The position numbers were made by a program, and so were the translations under genes. 64,000 nt of DNA from Candidatus Eremiobacterota bacterium. GTDB lineage: Bacteria > Vulcanimicrobiota > CADAWZ01 > Ess09-12. The notes under the pieces were generated by a model, which ran no database searches, was not told the origin of the DNA, and saw nothing but the letters and a program-made list of their open reading frames with translations. Location of the stretch: positions 151,455 through 215,454 of the forward strand of contig JAVHLM010000001.1 of the NCBI GenBank assembly GCA_031082125.1, written 5' to 3'. Shown here one piece after another: positions 17,366 to 26,088 of this stretch (its first letter is position 1; each line of letters begins with the position of its first letter).

Positions 17366-18700
17366 TCAGTACTTGTCGGCGAGCATCTCCACTTCCTCGA
17401 CATGCTTGAAATTCTTCATGGCGGCGCATTCAGCTTTTCTCACGGCTATAAAGGCTTTCGCCAGGCGCTCGCCCATGGCATTGAGGAGAACCTCGTCCTT
17501 CTCGAGGTGTCCGATGGACACGTCAGGATGCTCAGGCAGCCTCTCGATGCCGAGATCCATCATCTCCTTGACACTGAGGCTCCCGGGGTCGGACAGGGCA
17601 GGGCTTGCCAGGGCAATGTTTCTTTTCACGCCGTCAAGCCCCGCGGCGATGACAGCGGCCATCGCGATATAAGGATTCGATGCTGCGTCAATGGTCTTGA
17701 ATTCAAAGCTCCACACCCTTTTCCCGACGGGATCGCTTATGGTCCGCACGGCAGCTTCCCTGTTATCGGGCCCCCAGCAGCGGAAAGCGCCGCTCCAGCA
17801 ATGAGGCTTGAGTCTCTTGTACGAGTTGGGCACAGGCACCGTGATAGCCATAAGGGCGGGGAGGTGCTCAAGGAGCCCCGCGATAAAGCTCCTGGTCGCT
17901 TTCGAGATTCCATGAGGGTCCTCGCCGTCGGCCGTGATATTCTGCCCTTTCTGCCAGAGGCTCATATGGATGTGGCAGCCGCTTCCCGCCTTGTCGCCGA
18001 AAAGCTTGGGCATGAATGAGGCTCTCATGCCATGATGAAGGGCGGTGGCATGGACCGTCTCGCGGAAGGCGATCTGGTTGTCTGCGGCCTGCATCGGCGT
18101 AGTATAGTGCATGGTTATCTCGGCCTGGCCGGGGCCCGATTCCGGGTAGTACTGCTCCACGGTGATTCCCTGTGCAATAAGGGCTCTGGTGATATCCTCT
18201 ATGACGTTTTTCGAGAAGTCCATCGCATAGGTGGCGGCGAAGGGGGTATAGTCCAGAGGCACCGGTGAGTCAACAAGCTCCTTCAGCAGATAGAACTCAT
18301 TTTCAAAGGAGCATTTTATCTCAAGGTCCTCATTTTCGGCGGCGGCCACTATCTTCCTCAGGAAACCCCTGGGGCAGAGAGGCCAGGGCTCGCCTTTCTT
18401 CATCATGTCTCCCATGACCCGGGCGTGGCCCTGAGCGTAAGGGAGAGACGTGCAGCTCGCCCAGTCCGGCATGAGGTGCACCTCCCCCGCCGGTGAGAGG
18501 CCGCTTCCTTCAACAAGGGCGTCGTACATCACCGGGACGCCCATCTGGGCCTCCGAGATGCCCACGCCGGTTCCATACCACTGCTGAAAGGACTTCGCGT
18601 ACACCGCCTTGCCTCTGATGATGTTGGCGTTGTCACACCAAAGGACCCTGATAAACTCTACTCCCGACGATTCAAGCGACTGAATAATCTCCTCGTTCAT
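17366..18700 (-). CDS. Glutamine synthetase family protein (GS-I/FluG-like)
   Basis: 444 residues, AAGGAGG 8-9 nt before the ATG. GS landmarks are present: GSGLSPAGEVHLMPD near 65-80, the metal-binding CSFENEFYLL (usual EPEF), ESGPGQAEITMHY, the nucleotide/glutamate motif GSGCHIHMSLW, NSYKRLKPHCWSG and, near the C terminus, FEFKTIDAASNPYIAMAA. The Arg usually found in the ExRxPD element is Lys here, and the adenylylation-loop Tyr of classical GlnA is not evident. The whole resembles GS-like enzymes of the FluG/gamma-glutamylpolyamine type rather than the housekeeping GlnA. Likely an ATP-dependent gamma-glutamyl ligase, with ammonium or an amine as acceptor; which is not decidable from sequence. 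Monocistronic. Confidence 0.85.
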   Translation of the reverse strand: MNEEIIQSLESSGVEFIRVLWCDNANIIRGKAVYAKSFQQWYGTGVGISEAQMGVPVMYDALVEGSGLSPAGEVHLMPDWASCTSLPYAQGHARVMGDMMKKGEPWPLCPRGFLRKIVAAAENEDLEIKCSFENEFYLLKELVDSPVPLDYTPFAATYAMDFSKNVIEDITRALIAQGITVEQYYPESGPGQAEITMHYTTPMQAADNQIAFRETVHATALHHGMRASFMPKLFGDKAGSGCHIHMSLWQKGQNITADGEDPHGISKATRSFIAGLLEHLPALMAITVPVPNSYKRLKPHCWSGAFRCWGPDNREAAVRTISDPVGKRVWSFEFKTIDAASNPYIAMAAVIAAGLDGVKRNIALASPALSDPGSLSVKEMMDLGIERLPEHPDVSIGHLEKDEVLLNAMGERLAKAFIAVRKAECAAMKNFKHVEEVEMLADKY

Positions 18701-18763
18701 CCTCGTTCCTCCTTTTCCTGATCACTCACTACTCTTATCACAAGCGCCCCGTCCCGGGGAGCA

Positions 18764-21133
18764 TCAGTATCCCAGTATGGTGACCCCTCCCGGAGGGAGC
18801 ACCATGGCGCCGTCACGCCCTGCTTCCGGCGAAACAGCCGGCTTGCGGTAATAATACCTTTTCACCGTGTCACTGAAGGTATAACGACAGTCCCTCTCAA
18901 GATCAAGATTCACAAGCACCGCGGCTTTCTCGGCCGATCTATCTCCCGACTGGAGCGACAGGAAAAGGAGGGGCTCGGGAGCCTCCTTTACCACGAGGTG
19001 CTGGTTCTTTGCAAGAAGAGACTTCATTTTCTCAAGGGCCTTGTTGAGGGCCACAATGTCGCCGATAAAGTGCCTGGCACTGGTCCATTCCTCGCCCTGC
19101 CTGTCTGGCTTGCAGAAAAGAAGGAGCTTGGGCGCATCGGGGTGTGCTTTGCGCTCCTCAGGCGTCATATAGTCGTAAAACTGCCGGGCCTCCTTGATAT
19201 GGGTCGAGAGGCCCACGTTGATAGTTGATGAGGGCACAAACTCGCTGGCAAAAACGGCGTTGAACAGAAATGGCGATCCCTCACGGGCCGCCATTACCCT
19301 GAAGAGCTCGTAGTACATGAGGGCAATCCTCCGTGCCTTCACCGGGTCAACAGGAGCGCAGGTGAAATCCCTCACGGCAGTATCCCCGAGGAAGGGCGCC
19401 CTTGCAAGAATCCTCGCAGCCGGCGTCTGGCCTATCCTTTTCGTGTTGTAGTTCTCAGGGAAACCGAACATCCTGCCTTTGTAACGGGGTGACGAAGCCA
19501 CTTCCCTGCACATCTTCACCGTGTGCTCCCTGTAGAATGAAAGAGCATCCCGGGGGCTGTCCTCGTACTTCTTCATCTCCGAGGAATCGCTGTATGAGGG
19601 CATACAGTAGGAAAAAGCCTTGCCCGTGATAATCATGGGCGACCTGGCAAGATCGGCGAAGGAGGCCCCCAGGTTCTCTTCCCAGACAAGGGGCAGCACT
19701 TTCCTGATATCCTTCTTGAGATCGTCAGGAAGGGCGTGGCCCATATCAAGGACAAAGCCGTCAACACCCATGGCCTTGAATTTTCCGAAATACCCCGTGA
19801 TCATCTTCCACACGGGCTCGTTCCGGTAGCGGCGCTCCACCGAGGGCTCCACATCCTTGAAAAACTTTGCCGTCACGAAAGAGAGCGCGTTGAGCATGGG
19901 GAGCTTTCCGTCGTTATTTGCATAGAGGCGGAGGTACGTCACATCCTGCCAGAAAGGCTGGATCTCGAAGGGGGTATCACAGAAGGCAGGGAATACCTCT
20001 GCCCTGAGGCTTTCATCGAGGGCTCCTTTTTCCTTGCCGGCGGCTCCCCTTGCATAGTAATATCCTGTGAGCCTCCCGTCAGCCTCGCGCTTCACCACAT
20101 CGGGCGATGCCAGGAACCACGAGGCAAATTCCGGGTCAGTTTTCGTGACATCGATGAGATCGTCCAGGGTATAGGTCCCTCCATATATCTTTTTCTTGTA
20201 ATCATTATAAAACCACTTCTCAAAAGAGGGGCGGTCGCGGAAGGTCTTCTTCCCCCCGTCAGTGGGATATTGATAAGAGGGGCTGTAGTATTCAGGCATT
20301 CTCCTGGGAGTCCCTGCCTTGACCCAGTAGCCGTACTGGGGATGCTTCTCCAGGATCGTGGAGTCTATCGAGAGGGTCCGGGGGATCACCTCCTGGACTA
20401 CTTTCATGCCCATGGCGTGGGCCGCCTCGATGAAAGCCCGGTACTGCTCGGCGGCGCTCTGGGGGAAGAGAGGATCGGCAAGGTTCGGATCAATGGTGAA
20501 AGGATCCCTGATAGCGAAAGGGGAGCCCAGGTTGCCCTTGCGGCCGTATACGCCTATCTCCGTGATAGGCTGGAAATGGATCGTCGTGTATCCCAGGGCT
20601 TTCAAATAGGGCAATACAAGGATGTTCCTGGCAAAAGTTCCTGTTTCACGGGTCCCCTGGGCATTGAGAGTGATATCGGCCCCGCCGGCTGAGCCGATAA
20701 GGCCGTCACCATCCAGATCATACATCGACATGAGCCTTGGAAGGGCATTGACTGCCACTATGCCCTTCCCTGTCAAAAGATTGCACTCATGCGCATCTGT
20801 GGAGCCTTTTTCTTCAGCGGCAAAAATTTTCTTGATGACCTCGGCATAGAGCACATAAGGCCTCTCGACCTTCGCGGCCCCGGTAACCTGGCCCTGGGCA
20901 AGAAGCTTTTCCAGGTGGCCCCGGGGATCAAGGGGGCTCACCATCCAGGCACGGGGGATGACGAAATCCCCCCGGGGTTCATCGCCGCGGTGCTGCTCGC
21001 AGGTGGCAAGCATCGATTCAAGGGCAGGGCAGCTCTTTTCGGGAGAGGAGGGCTGTCCCCACGAATACCCTGCCATGAAGAATATCATGAGGCACAGGAG
21101 AACGGCAGCGCACACAGTATGGCTTCTCACCAA
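18764..21133 (-). CDS. Exported alpha-amylase-fold (GH13-like) protein
   Basis: 789 residues, start TTG at 21133 or GTG at 21130, both well placed behind AAGGAGG. A signal peptide (about 5-26, ending SWG) directs export. The body is a GH13-like (beta/alpha)8 barrel: NILVLPYLKALGYTTIHFQPI (split: NILVLPYLKALG, YTTIHFQPI) is strand 1-2, and GVDGFVLDMGHALP carries the nucleophile Asp (about 463) and PLVWEENLG the acid/base Glu (about 485). Two other GH13 motifs are changed: the usual DxVxNH is QEVIPRT, and the usual NHD transition-state element reads PENYNTKR. The C-terminal 100 residues are a beta-rich domain ending VLPPGGVTILGY, as in domain C. It could be an enzyme of an unassigned GH13 subfamily or an inactive carbohydrate-binding barrel. 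Monocistronic and divergent from the next gene. Confidence 0.8.
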   Translation of the reverse strand: MVRSHTVCAAVLLCLMIFFMAGYSWGQPSSPEKSCPALESMLATCEQHRGDEPRGDFVIPRAWMVSPLDPRGHLEKLLAQGQVTGAAKVERPYVLYAEVIKKIFAAEEKGSTDAHECNLLTGKGIVAVNALPRLMSMYDLDGDGLIGSAGGADITLNAQGTRETGTFARNILVLPYLKALGYTTIHFQPITEIGVYGRKGNLGSPFAIRDPFTIDPNLADPLFPQSAAEQYRAFIEAAHAMGMKVVQEVIPRTLSIDSTILEKHPQYGYWVKAGTPRRMPEYYSPSYQYPTDGGKKTFRDRPSFEKWFYNDYKKKIYGGTYTLDDLIDVTKTDPEFASWFLASPDVVKREADGRLTGYYYARGAAGKEKGALDESLRAEVFPAFCDTPFEIQPFWQDVTYLRLYANNDGKLPMLNALSFVTAKFFKDVEPSVERRYRNEPVWKMITGYFGKFKAMGVDGFVLDMGHALPDDLKKDIRKVLPLVWEENLGASFADLARSPMIITGKAFSYCMPSYSDSSEMKKYEDSPRDALSFYREHTVKMCREVASSPRYKGRMFGFPENYNTKRIGQTPAARILARAPFLGDTAVRDFTCAPVDPVKARRIALMYYELFRVMAAREGSPFLFNAVFASEFVPSSTINVGLSTHIKEARQFYDYMTPEERKAHPDAPKLLLFCKPDRQGEEWTSARHFIGDIVALNKALEKMKSLLAKNQHLVVKEAPEPLLFLSLQSGDRSAEKAAVLVNLDLERDCRYTFSDTVKRYYYRKPAVSPEAGRDGAMVLPPGGVTILGY

Positions 21134-21352
21134 GGCAACCTCCTTACCGGGGACTGGCTGAAGAGGCCCCTCTCCATGCTTTTTTCTCCAGGATTATCTG
21201 TCTTGAGGTGCTCACCCCGTAATGATGCGAGGACTATGCACTTCCTTATAGTATTTGGTGCCAGGAAGAAACTTCCTTCTTGGTGGAGTGGAGACAATGG
21301 CACCACTGCCTGAAGGTATTTCACCGGGAGCCCTCTAATAATCACTGGAAGA

Positions 21353-22294
21353 GTGAAAGGTGGTGCCTCCATCGTTACCGGTGTCATTCTGTATCTTTTT
21401 ACCGGTGCACTGCTGGGGATTATTATCTCCGCAGGCCTTTACTGGCTCTTCCTTTCAGACCTCATTGCCAGACAGCGCCGCTTTGAATATGAGATAAATC
21501 TGACCACGGAGAGCGGATGCCTCGAAAAGAACAGCCTCCTGGAGCTCTCCTTCCTGCTCCACGGCCTCCAGGGGGCACGGGATGCGGCCCTTTACCGCCT
21601 GATAGAGGAGCGTTTTCTTATCATCCAGGAATACACCTCAAGGGAAAAGCGCAGCGAATGGCGCACCATCACCGCGGCGCCTGACATAGAGGAGCTTCTC
21701 TCAGACGATGAAAAAAACCGCTCCCTCCACCCCATAGAGCTTATCATTGCGAAGGGACTCATCGGGAAGAAGACGACATACGGGAAATTTCAACAGGAGC
21801 TTGTTGATGACTGGCCGGCGCGGCTCTCAAAGGAGCTCTCGGCCTTCAGGGAGAGCATGGTCAGGCACTATACGGAAATGGGCTTTCTCCTTTCGGACAG
21901 GTACAAGGAGTATGTCAGGACAATGAGCCTCCCCGCAACAGGCCGCGGCACGACACTTCTTTTCTCCGCCTCCGCCCTGCTCTCGACTGCGGCACTTGGC
22001 ATCCTTCTTGTCGAAGGCCTCTCGCCGTTCACAAAAGATGGTATTTCTCTGCGCCTCATGGCGCTCCTTGTCTCCAGCGCCATCGCATCTTTTGCTTCAG
22101 CCTTTCACTTCTCATCGCTTTTGAGGAGCTATTATGACACTTTCCCCTCTTCGTGGCTCACTCTCAAGGGGAAAGAGGCCCTGAAGGCTTTCATGAAAAC
22201 CCATCCTTCCCTCAGGATGCTTTTTGAAAGGTCGATTCCCGCCGTGAGGGAGAAACTTTCGGCAGGTCCCGGGGAGCAGGCTCATGGAGAGTGA
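21353..22294 (+). CDS. Membrane protein, possibly TIGR04222-like
   Basis: 313 residues from GTG at 21353; the SD is weak (GGAAGA). Membrane segments are at about 8-35 (VTGVILYLFTGALLGIIISA) and two adjacent ones at about 200-250 (LLFSASALLSTAALGILLV and LMALLVSSAIASFASAFHFS). Between them is a cytoplasmic helical domain, about 40-195. The segment LLELSFLLHGLQGARDAALYRLIEERFL resembles the winged-helix-like repeat of TIGR04222/DUF2207 proteins, where a hydrophobic helix precedes an ALxxLxERGLL helix; this is tentative. It ends 3 bp before the convergent TPR/ANK gene. Function unknown. Confidence 0.65.
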   Translation: MKGGASIVTGVILYLFTGALLGIIISAGLYWLFLSDLIARQRRFEYEINLTTESGCLEKNSLLELSFLLHGLQGARDAALYRLIEERFLIIQEYTSREKRSEWRTITAAPDIEELLSDDEKNRSLHPIELIIAKGLIGKKTTYGKFQQELVDDWPARLSKELSAFRESMVRHYTEMGFLLSDRYKEYVRTMSLPATGRGTTLLFSASALLSTAALGILLVEGLSPFTKDGISLRLMALLVSSAIASFASAFHFSSLLRSYYDTFPSSWLTLKGKEALKAFMKTHPSLRMLFERSIPAVREKLSAGPGEQAHGE

Positions 22295-22297
22295 GAG

Positions 22298-23593
22298 CTA
22301 CCGCCCCTGCTTCCAGCCATGGGCACGAAGGATCTCTGCAGCGCTCTCATGGCCTTTGGCCATGGCCCAGTGAAGGGGCGTCCTGTTGCCTCCATCGCGG
22401 GCATTTACCATGGCCCCCGCCGCGATTAGGACCTTTATCACTTCCCCATGGCCCTCGTGGGCAGCAAGGTGAAGGGGGGTAAGGTGCTTGTGGTCACGGG
22501 CATCTATATCGGCACCTTTTGCGATAAGAAATCCCGCCACATCGGCAAGGCCGTTGTACGCCGCCAGGTGAAGGGGGGTCTGCCCCTTGTCGTTCCATGC
22601 ATTGATGCCTGTGCCTGCCGATATAAGCCTTGAGAGCGTCTCGTGGTCCTTGTTTTTTATAGCCTCGGAGAACCTGGAGAGGACCTCGAGAAAATACCGC
22701 CTCGCATCACCCGTGGAGACATTCCTGAAGATCCCGAAGATATCATCAGAACACTCGTAGGAAACGAGGCGCTCGAGACCGAGCTTCTCGCCTATGTGCT
22801 CCTCGCCTCCCCTGTCCACAAAACGCTTCAGGGCCGCAAGGTCCATCCTCTCAATGGCATCGGAGAAGGATATCTCACGGGACTCCGCTGCGGGCTTTTT
22901 AGGCTCCTTTCCCAGCTCGCGCCGGCACACCTGCTGGAGATATTCATTCTTCTTGGAGGGGGGGAGCCTCATGAGCACCGCGAGAGCCTGCTCAAAATAG
23001 GGGGAGGCCCGCCGGGGCTCATGTGCGGCCTTGAGCCTTCTCGCGGCGGCGATGAGATAATCAGCCATCATGTCATCATCTCCGAAAGAGCGCTGATACA
23101 GTGAAAAGCCCTCACGGTAATGAGTTTCGGCCTTCTCGATGTCTCCCTGCCGCAGGATGGCATCGGCATAGTAGAGATGACAGAGGGCATGATCACCGGG
23201 ATGGAGATCCATCGGCGGGAGTGATGCGAAGAGCTCAAGGGCTTCATGGAGGGAGGCTTCCGCCTCTTTTGGCCTGTGCAGATCATTGTGAACCCTGCCT
23301 ATGTAAAAGTGGCAGAGAGCCACCTCTGCCAAGGCATTGACGGATTTAAAGAGTGACAGGGCGCTTAGGAAAGAGCTTCCTGCTTCCTCGAGCTCGGTGG
23401 AGGAACTGCTTGCAAGGACCACGCCTATGTTGAGAAGGCAGTATGCCTGGTGCCTCTCCGTCCCGGGAAGCTTTTTGGAAATCTCCAGAGACCTGTCGAA
23501 GCACTCCCGGGCTTCCCAGAACTCGCCGGCCTTCAGATGCTCAAGGCCCCTGTCAAACTCCCCGTGAGCCTTATCAAGATAATTATCGCTCAC
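22298..23593 (-). CDS. TPR and ankyrin-repeat protein
   Basis: 431 residues from GTG at 23593; the SD GGGGG overlaps the end of the upstream gene. The first half (about 5-215) is TPR-type helices (HLKAGEFWEARECFDRSLEI, then DKAH-like and YREGFSLYQRSFG units). A linker with a short degenerate ankyrin-like helix (DAIERMDLAALKRFVDRGG) follows, and the last 120 residues hold three good ankyrin repeats (GQTPLHLAAYNGLADVAGFL, HLTPLHLAAHEGHGEVIKVL, NRTPLHWAMAKGHESAAEIL). No signal peptide: cytosolic scaffold. Last gene of a minus operon with the DUF4253 and beta-propeller genes (gaps 1 and 9 bp). Confidence 0.87.
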   Translation of the reverse strand: MSDNYLDKAHGEFDRGLEHLKAGEFWEARECFDRSLEISKKLPGTERHQAYCLLNIGVVLASSSSTELEEAGSSFLSALSLFKSVNALAEVALCHFYIGRVHNDLHRPKEAEASLHEALELFASLPPMDLHPGDHALCHLYYADAILRQGDIEKAETHYREGFSLYQRSFGDDDMMADYLIAAARRLKAAHEPRRASPYFEQALAVLMRLPPSKKNEYLQQVCRRELGKEPKKPAAESREISFSDAIERMDLAALKRFVDRGGEEHIGEKLGLERLVSYECSDDIFGIFRNVSTGDARRYFLEVLSRFSEAIKNKDHETLSRLISAGTGINAWNDKGQTPLHLAAYNGLADVAGFLIAKGADIDARDHKHLTPLHLAAHEGHGEVIKVLIAAGAMVNARDGGNRTPLHWAMAKGHESAAEILRAHGWKQGR

Positions 23594-23602
23594 TTGGCCC
23601 CC

Positions 23603-24730
23603 TTACTGCCATCTGTCGTATCTCATAACCCGCGCCTTCCCATCATATCCATCATCCCTGAACCCTGCAAAGACATAGCCGTCCTGAACGAGAAGATTGA
23701 CTGAGCGCACTTCTCCCGAGGAGAACCCCTTCTTTCCCAGGGCCTCCCAGCCCCACCCGCTGTAGTACATCACCGTAGCCTTATTCTCATGGTCACTGTC
23801 TTTGAAAGCCACATAGACGCCCCCCCCCGTCACAAAGCACGAAGTGTACTCGACGGGGCCGTCGGAAAATCCCGCCGAGCCCACACTTTCCCATGATCCC
23901 GTGTACTTCATCACCGTAGCCCTTGCGCTGTAGCCGCCGTCGCGGTAAGCCACGTAGGGCACACCGCTGTAAATAAAGAGCGAAGTATACTGCGCGGTAT
24001 CAGAGGAAAAACCGGGACTCCCCATGAACTGCCAGGCGCCGTTTACGAAATGAGACACCGTCGCCCTGTTCCCCCGCGTCCCGTCCATATAAGCGATTCC
24101 AGGCACAGAATTATAGACTGAAAGGGATATGTCACCGGCAGTTCCCTCGGTAAAGCCGGCATTTCCCACAGGAAGCCAGGAACCTTCGTGATAGCGCATG
24201 ACTGTCGCTTTGTTGCCGTTACCCCCGTCCATGTAAGCCACATAGGGCACCCCGCCGTATACTTTGAGCGATATAAATGCCGCTTCACCTGCAGAAAAGC
24301 CCGACCTTCCGACATAGCTCCATTGCCCGCCGTCAAACCGCATCACCGTTACGCCGTTCCCGTTTACATGGTCGCGGAATGCCACATAAGGGATTGCATC
24401 GCTCAAAGAAAGGGAGAGAGAATCCATGGTGCCTGGTGAAAACCCGGCATTGCCAACATTGGACCACGACCATCCGTCATATTTCATTACCGTGGCCCTG
24501 TTGCCGTTGGCAATATCGCGGTAGCCCATGTAGTATCCGCTCCCGTTGGCATCAAACGAGAGATAATCGACTTCACCTGCCGAAAAACCTGAGTAACCCA
24601 GCGATCCCCAGAGATCCTCATCAGACGTGGAGCTGTTGCCGGAGGTACCGGTCCAGCCGCCGTTGTCATCCTTTGAGCAGCCCGTCACAAAAAATACGAG
24701 AAGAATGATAAATGCACTTATGTACCGCAT
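23603..24730 (-). CDS. Lipoprotein with repeated beta-propeller-like units
   Basis: 375 residues. The signal peptide ends in the lipobox VTGC (Cys18), followed by KDDNGGWTG, so the mature protein should be a lipoprotein. From about 40 to the end there are seven units of 46-48 residues with the pattern W-x-x-(V/L)G-x-x-GFSxGxxxxxSLxVxxGxPYVAYxDxxxGNxATVMxY; every unit keeps VG-xGF and ATV-(M/S)-x-Y/F. Seven equal beta-rich units fit a seven-bladed propeller. No catalytic residues stand out; binding or adhesion is more likely. It starts 1 nt after the stop of the DUF4253 gene, so translation is probably coupled. Confidence 0.85.
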   Translation of the reverse strand: MRYISAFIILLVFFVTGCSKDDNGGWTGTSGNSSTSDEDLWGSLGYSGFSAGEVDYLSFDANGSGYYMGYRDIANGNRATVMKYDGWSWSNVGNAGFSPGTMDSLSLSLSDAIPYVAFRDHVNGNGVTVMRFDGGQWSYVGRSGFSAGEAAFISLKVYGGVPYVAYMDGGNGNKATVMRYHEGSWLPVGNAGFTEGTAGDISLSVYNSVPGIAYMDGTRGNRATVSHFVNGAWQFMGSPGFSSDTAQYTSLFIYSGVPYVAYRDGGYSARATVMKYTGSWESVGSAGFSDGPVEYTSCFVTGGGVYVAFKDSDHENKATVMYYSGWGWEALGKKGFSSGEVRSVNLLVQDGYVFAGFRDDGYDGKARVMRYDRWQ

Positions 24731-24731
24731 G

Positions 24732-25454
24732 TCAGTCCCACCACAGGAAAAGTTTTCCCGTTTTCTTTATCTCACAGGCCAGGGCCTCTACCGATCCGCA
24801 GCCCTGATCCACGCAGTCGGGGCAGAATTCGTATACTTCCTTCGCAAAGGCATCCATCGATGAAGGAAGCTTTCTGAACTTTACCTCCACCCAGTCCTGC
24901 CCGGCGCCCAGGATGACCATGGGGAAGCGCACCTGCCATGCCATAAGCTTCTCTGTTATCTTTTCATTTGTGATATCGCAGTTGACGCCGTTGGTCTGCA
25001 TTATCCCCAGTATTGCATAAGGATCAGTATCTTTCACAAGGGTGAGGCATTTTACCTTTTCACCTGCCACATCAGTGATATATGGCTGATAGCCCTTTTT
25101 CTGAAGGGGCTCGCGCATCTTCTCCACAAGCTGCTCCACGTCCTGACCCTCTATGGGGAGGATGACACCGGGCGCCTCAACCTGCTCCCCGTCAGGGCTC
25201 CAGCCATTGAGAGGAGAAAAGGGCTCCCTGGATTCCTTTCTGATCATGGCAAGCACATCTCTGTCAAGGGATATCCTTTTTACTGCTTCCTCGTCACTGA
25301 GAACCGGCGCCGCTTTGGAAGGAGCATTCAGGGACGGCGCCACTACCGGGGGTGGAGCTTTCCGCCCGCAGCAGAGGCCAATGATGCTGAGAATGAAAAG
25401 AAGCGCCCCCAGTCCCGGTGAAAAAAAAATTTTTCTGTCAGCTCTCATAAGCAT
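24732..25454 (-). CDS. DUF4253 domain protein with N-terminal membrane segment
   Basis: 240 residues from ATG at 25454 (AAAGG at 8 nt upstream); a longer in-frame start at 25595 would lie upstream of the predicted promoter and is rejected. A hydrophobic stretch (FFSPGLGALLFILSIIGLCCG) looks like a signal peptide; the Cys pair has no canonical lipobox (IGLC). The C-terminal 110 residues match DUF4253: TNGVNCDITNEKITEKLMAW, LPSSMDAFAKEVYEFCPDCVDQGCGSVEALA (read in parts), LFLWWD at the end. The family has no known activity; it is common in toxin-immunity-like and stress loci. First gene of the operon with the propeller lipoprotein and TPR/ANK protein. Confidence 0.8.
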   Translation of the reverse strand: MLMRADRKIFFSPGLGALLFILSIIGLCCGRKAPPPVVAPSLNAPSKAAPVLSDEEAVKRISLDRDVLAMIRKESREPFSPLNGWSPDGEQVEAPGVILPIEGQDVEQLVEKMREPLQKKGYQPYITDVAGEKVKCLTLVKDTDPYAILGIMQTNGVNCDITNEKITEKLMAWQVRFPMVILGAGQDWVEVKFRKLPSSMDAFAKEVYEFCPDCVDQGCGSVEALACEIKKTGKLFLWWD

Positions 25455-25490
25455 GGGGCACCTTTCCCAGAAAATTTGATACTGAAGGCT

Positions 25491-25509
25491 TGTCCTCCAC
25501 TTGAGGACA
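25491..25509. promoter_or_regulatory. 7-bp inverted repeat at the minus-strand transcription start
   Basis: TGTCCTC (25491-25497) and GAGGACA (25503-25509) are perfect arms with a 5-nt spacer. The right arm touches the -10 box of the leftward promoter, so the repeat spans its expected start site. It could be an operator or a 5'-end RNA hairpin. Confidence 0.45.
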
Positions 25510-25537
25510 GTGTACCAGAAAAAAGTTTTTTTTTCAA
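25509..25537 (-). promoter_or_regulatory. Sigma70-type promoter for the DUF4253 operon
   Basis: On the minus strand, TTGAAA (25537-25532), 17-bp spacer, TACACT (25514-25509) preceded by TGG. The spacer is an A-tract then a T-tract, suggesting a bent DNA promoter. The DUF4253 ATG is 55 nt downstream of the -10 box. Confidence 0.65.
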
Positions 25538-25546
25538 GGCAATTTA

Positions 25547-25576
25547 TTGCACGTACTTGCCAAACCATGGTATAAT
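25547..25576 (+). promoter_or_regulatory. Sigma70-type promoter for the RRM protein gene
   Basis: TTGCAC (25547-25552), 18-bp spacer, extended perfect -10 TGGTATAAT ending at 25576. The ATG at 25717 is about 130 nt from the expected start, giving a long 5' leader. It is back to back with the leftward promoter; the -35 boxes are 9 bp apart. Confidence 0.7.
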
Positions 25577-25716
25577 AATCAACGCAGTTGTTCAATAGAG
25601 AATTAGGCTTCCCTGAGGCTCCTGTTTTGTGTGCCGGCGGGTCCTGAATTTTATAGTGAATGACAGCCGGTATGTACCGATATTATTCCAGCAAATCTGG
25701 AGAAGGAGCTTCAGGA

Positions 25717-26022
25717 ATGAGTAAAAAAGTGTATGTGGGGAACCTTGCCTACCGCACCACGGAGGACAACCTTCGCGAGCTCTTCGCCCCCTTCGGCGCC
25801 GTGGAATCGGTGAGCATCATCACTGACCGTGACACGGGGAGGTCCAAAGGGTTCGGCTTTGTAGAGATGAGCAGCGAGGAAGAGGCCAAGGCGGCCATCG
25901 CGGGTCTTGACAAGAAGGAGATTGACGGGAGAGCCCTTACCGTGAACGAGGCAAGGGACAGGAAAGATTCAGGTGGCGGCGGAGCAAGGGGCGGCGGCGG
26001 CTTCAAGAAGAACCGTTACTAA
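25717..26022 (+). CDS. RRM-domain RNA-binding protein
   Basis: 101 residues from the ATG at 25717 (AGAAGGAG 8-9 nt upstream). A single RRM fills residues 4-78, with RNP2 VYVGNL (5-10) and RNP1 KGFGFVEM (44-51), both with the expected aromatics. A Gly/Arg-rich tail GGGGARGGGGFKKNRY ends it, exactly as in cyanobacterial Rbp and other bacterial glycine-rich RRM proteins, many of which are cold-induced. It has its own strong promoter and a leader of about 130 nt, a common setting for post-transcriptional control in this family. It should bind single-stranded RNA; targets unknown. Downstream 67 bp away is a 27-residue lipoprotein gene. Confidence 0.93.
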   Translation: MSKKVYVGNLAYRTTEDNLRELFAPFGAVESVSIITDRDTGRSKGFGFVEMSSEEEAKAAIAGLDKKEIDGRALTVNEARDRKDSGGGGARGGGGFKKNRY

Positions 26023-26088
26023 AAACCAGGGAGGCCTTCTGCTTCCCTCTTAAGGCATAAATCGGCAAAAACTTCCCAAGGAGGCGAA

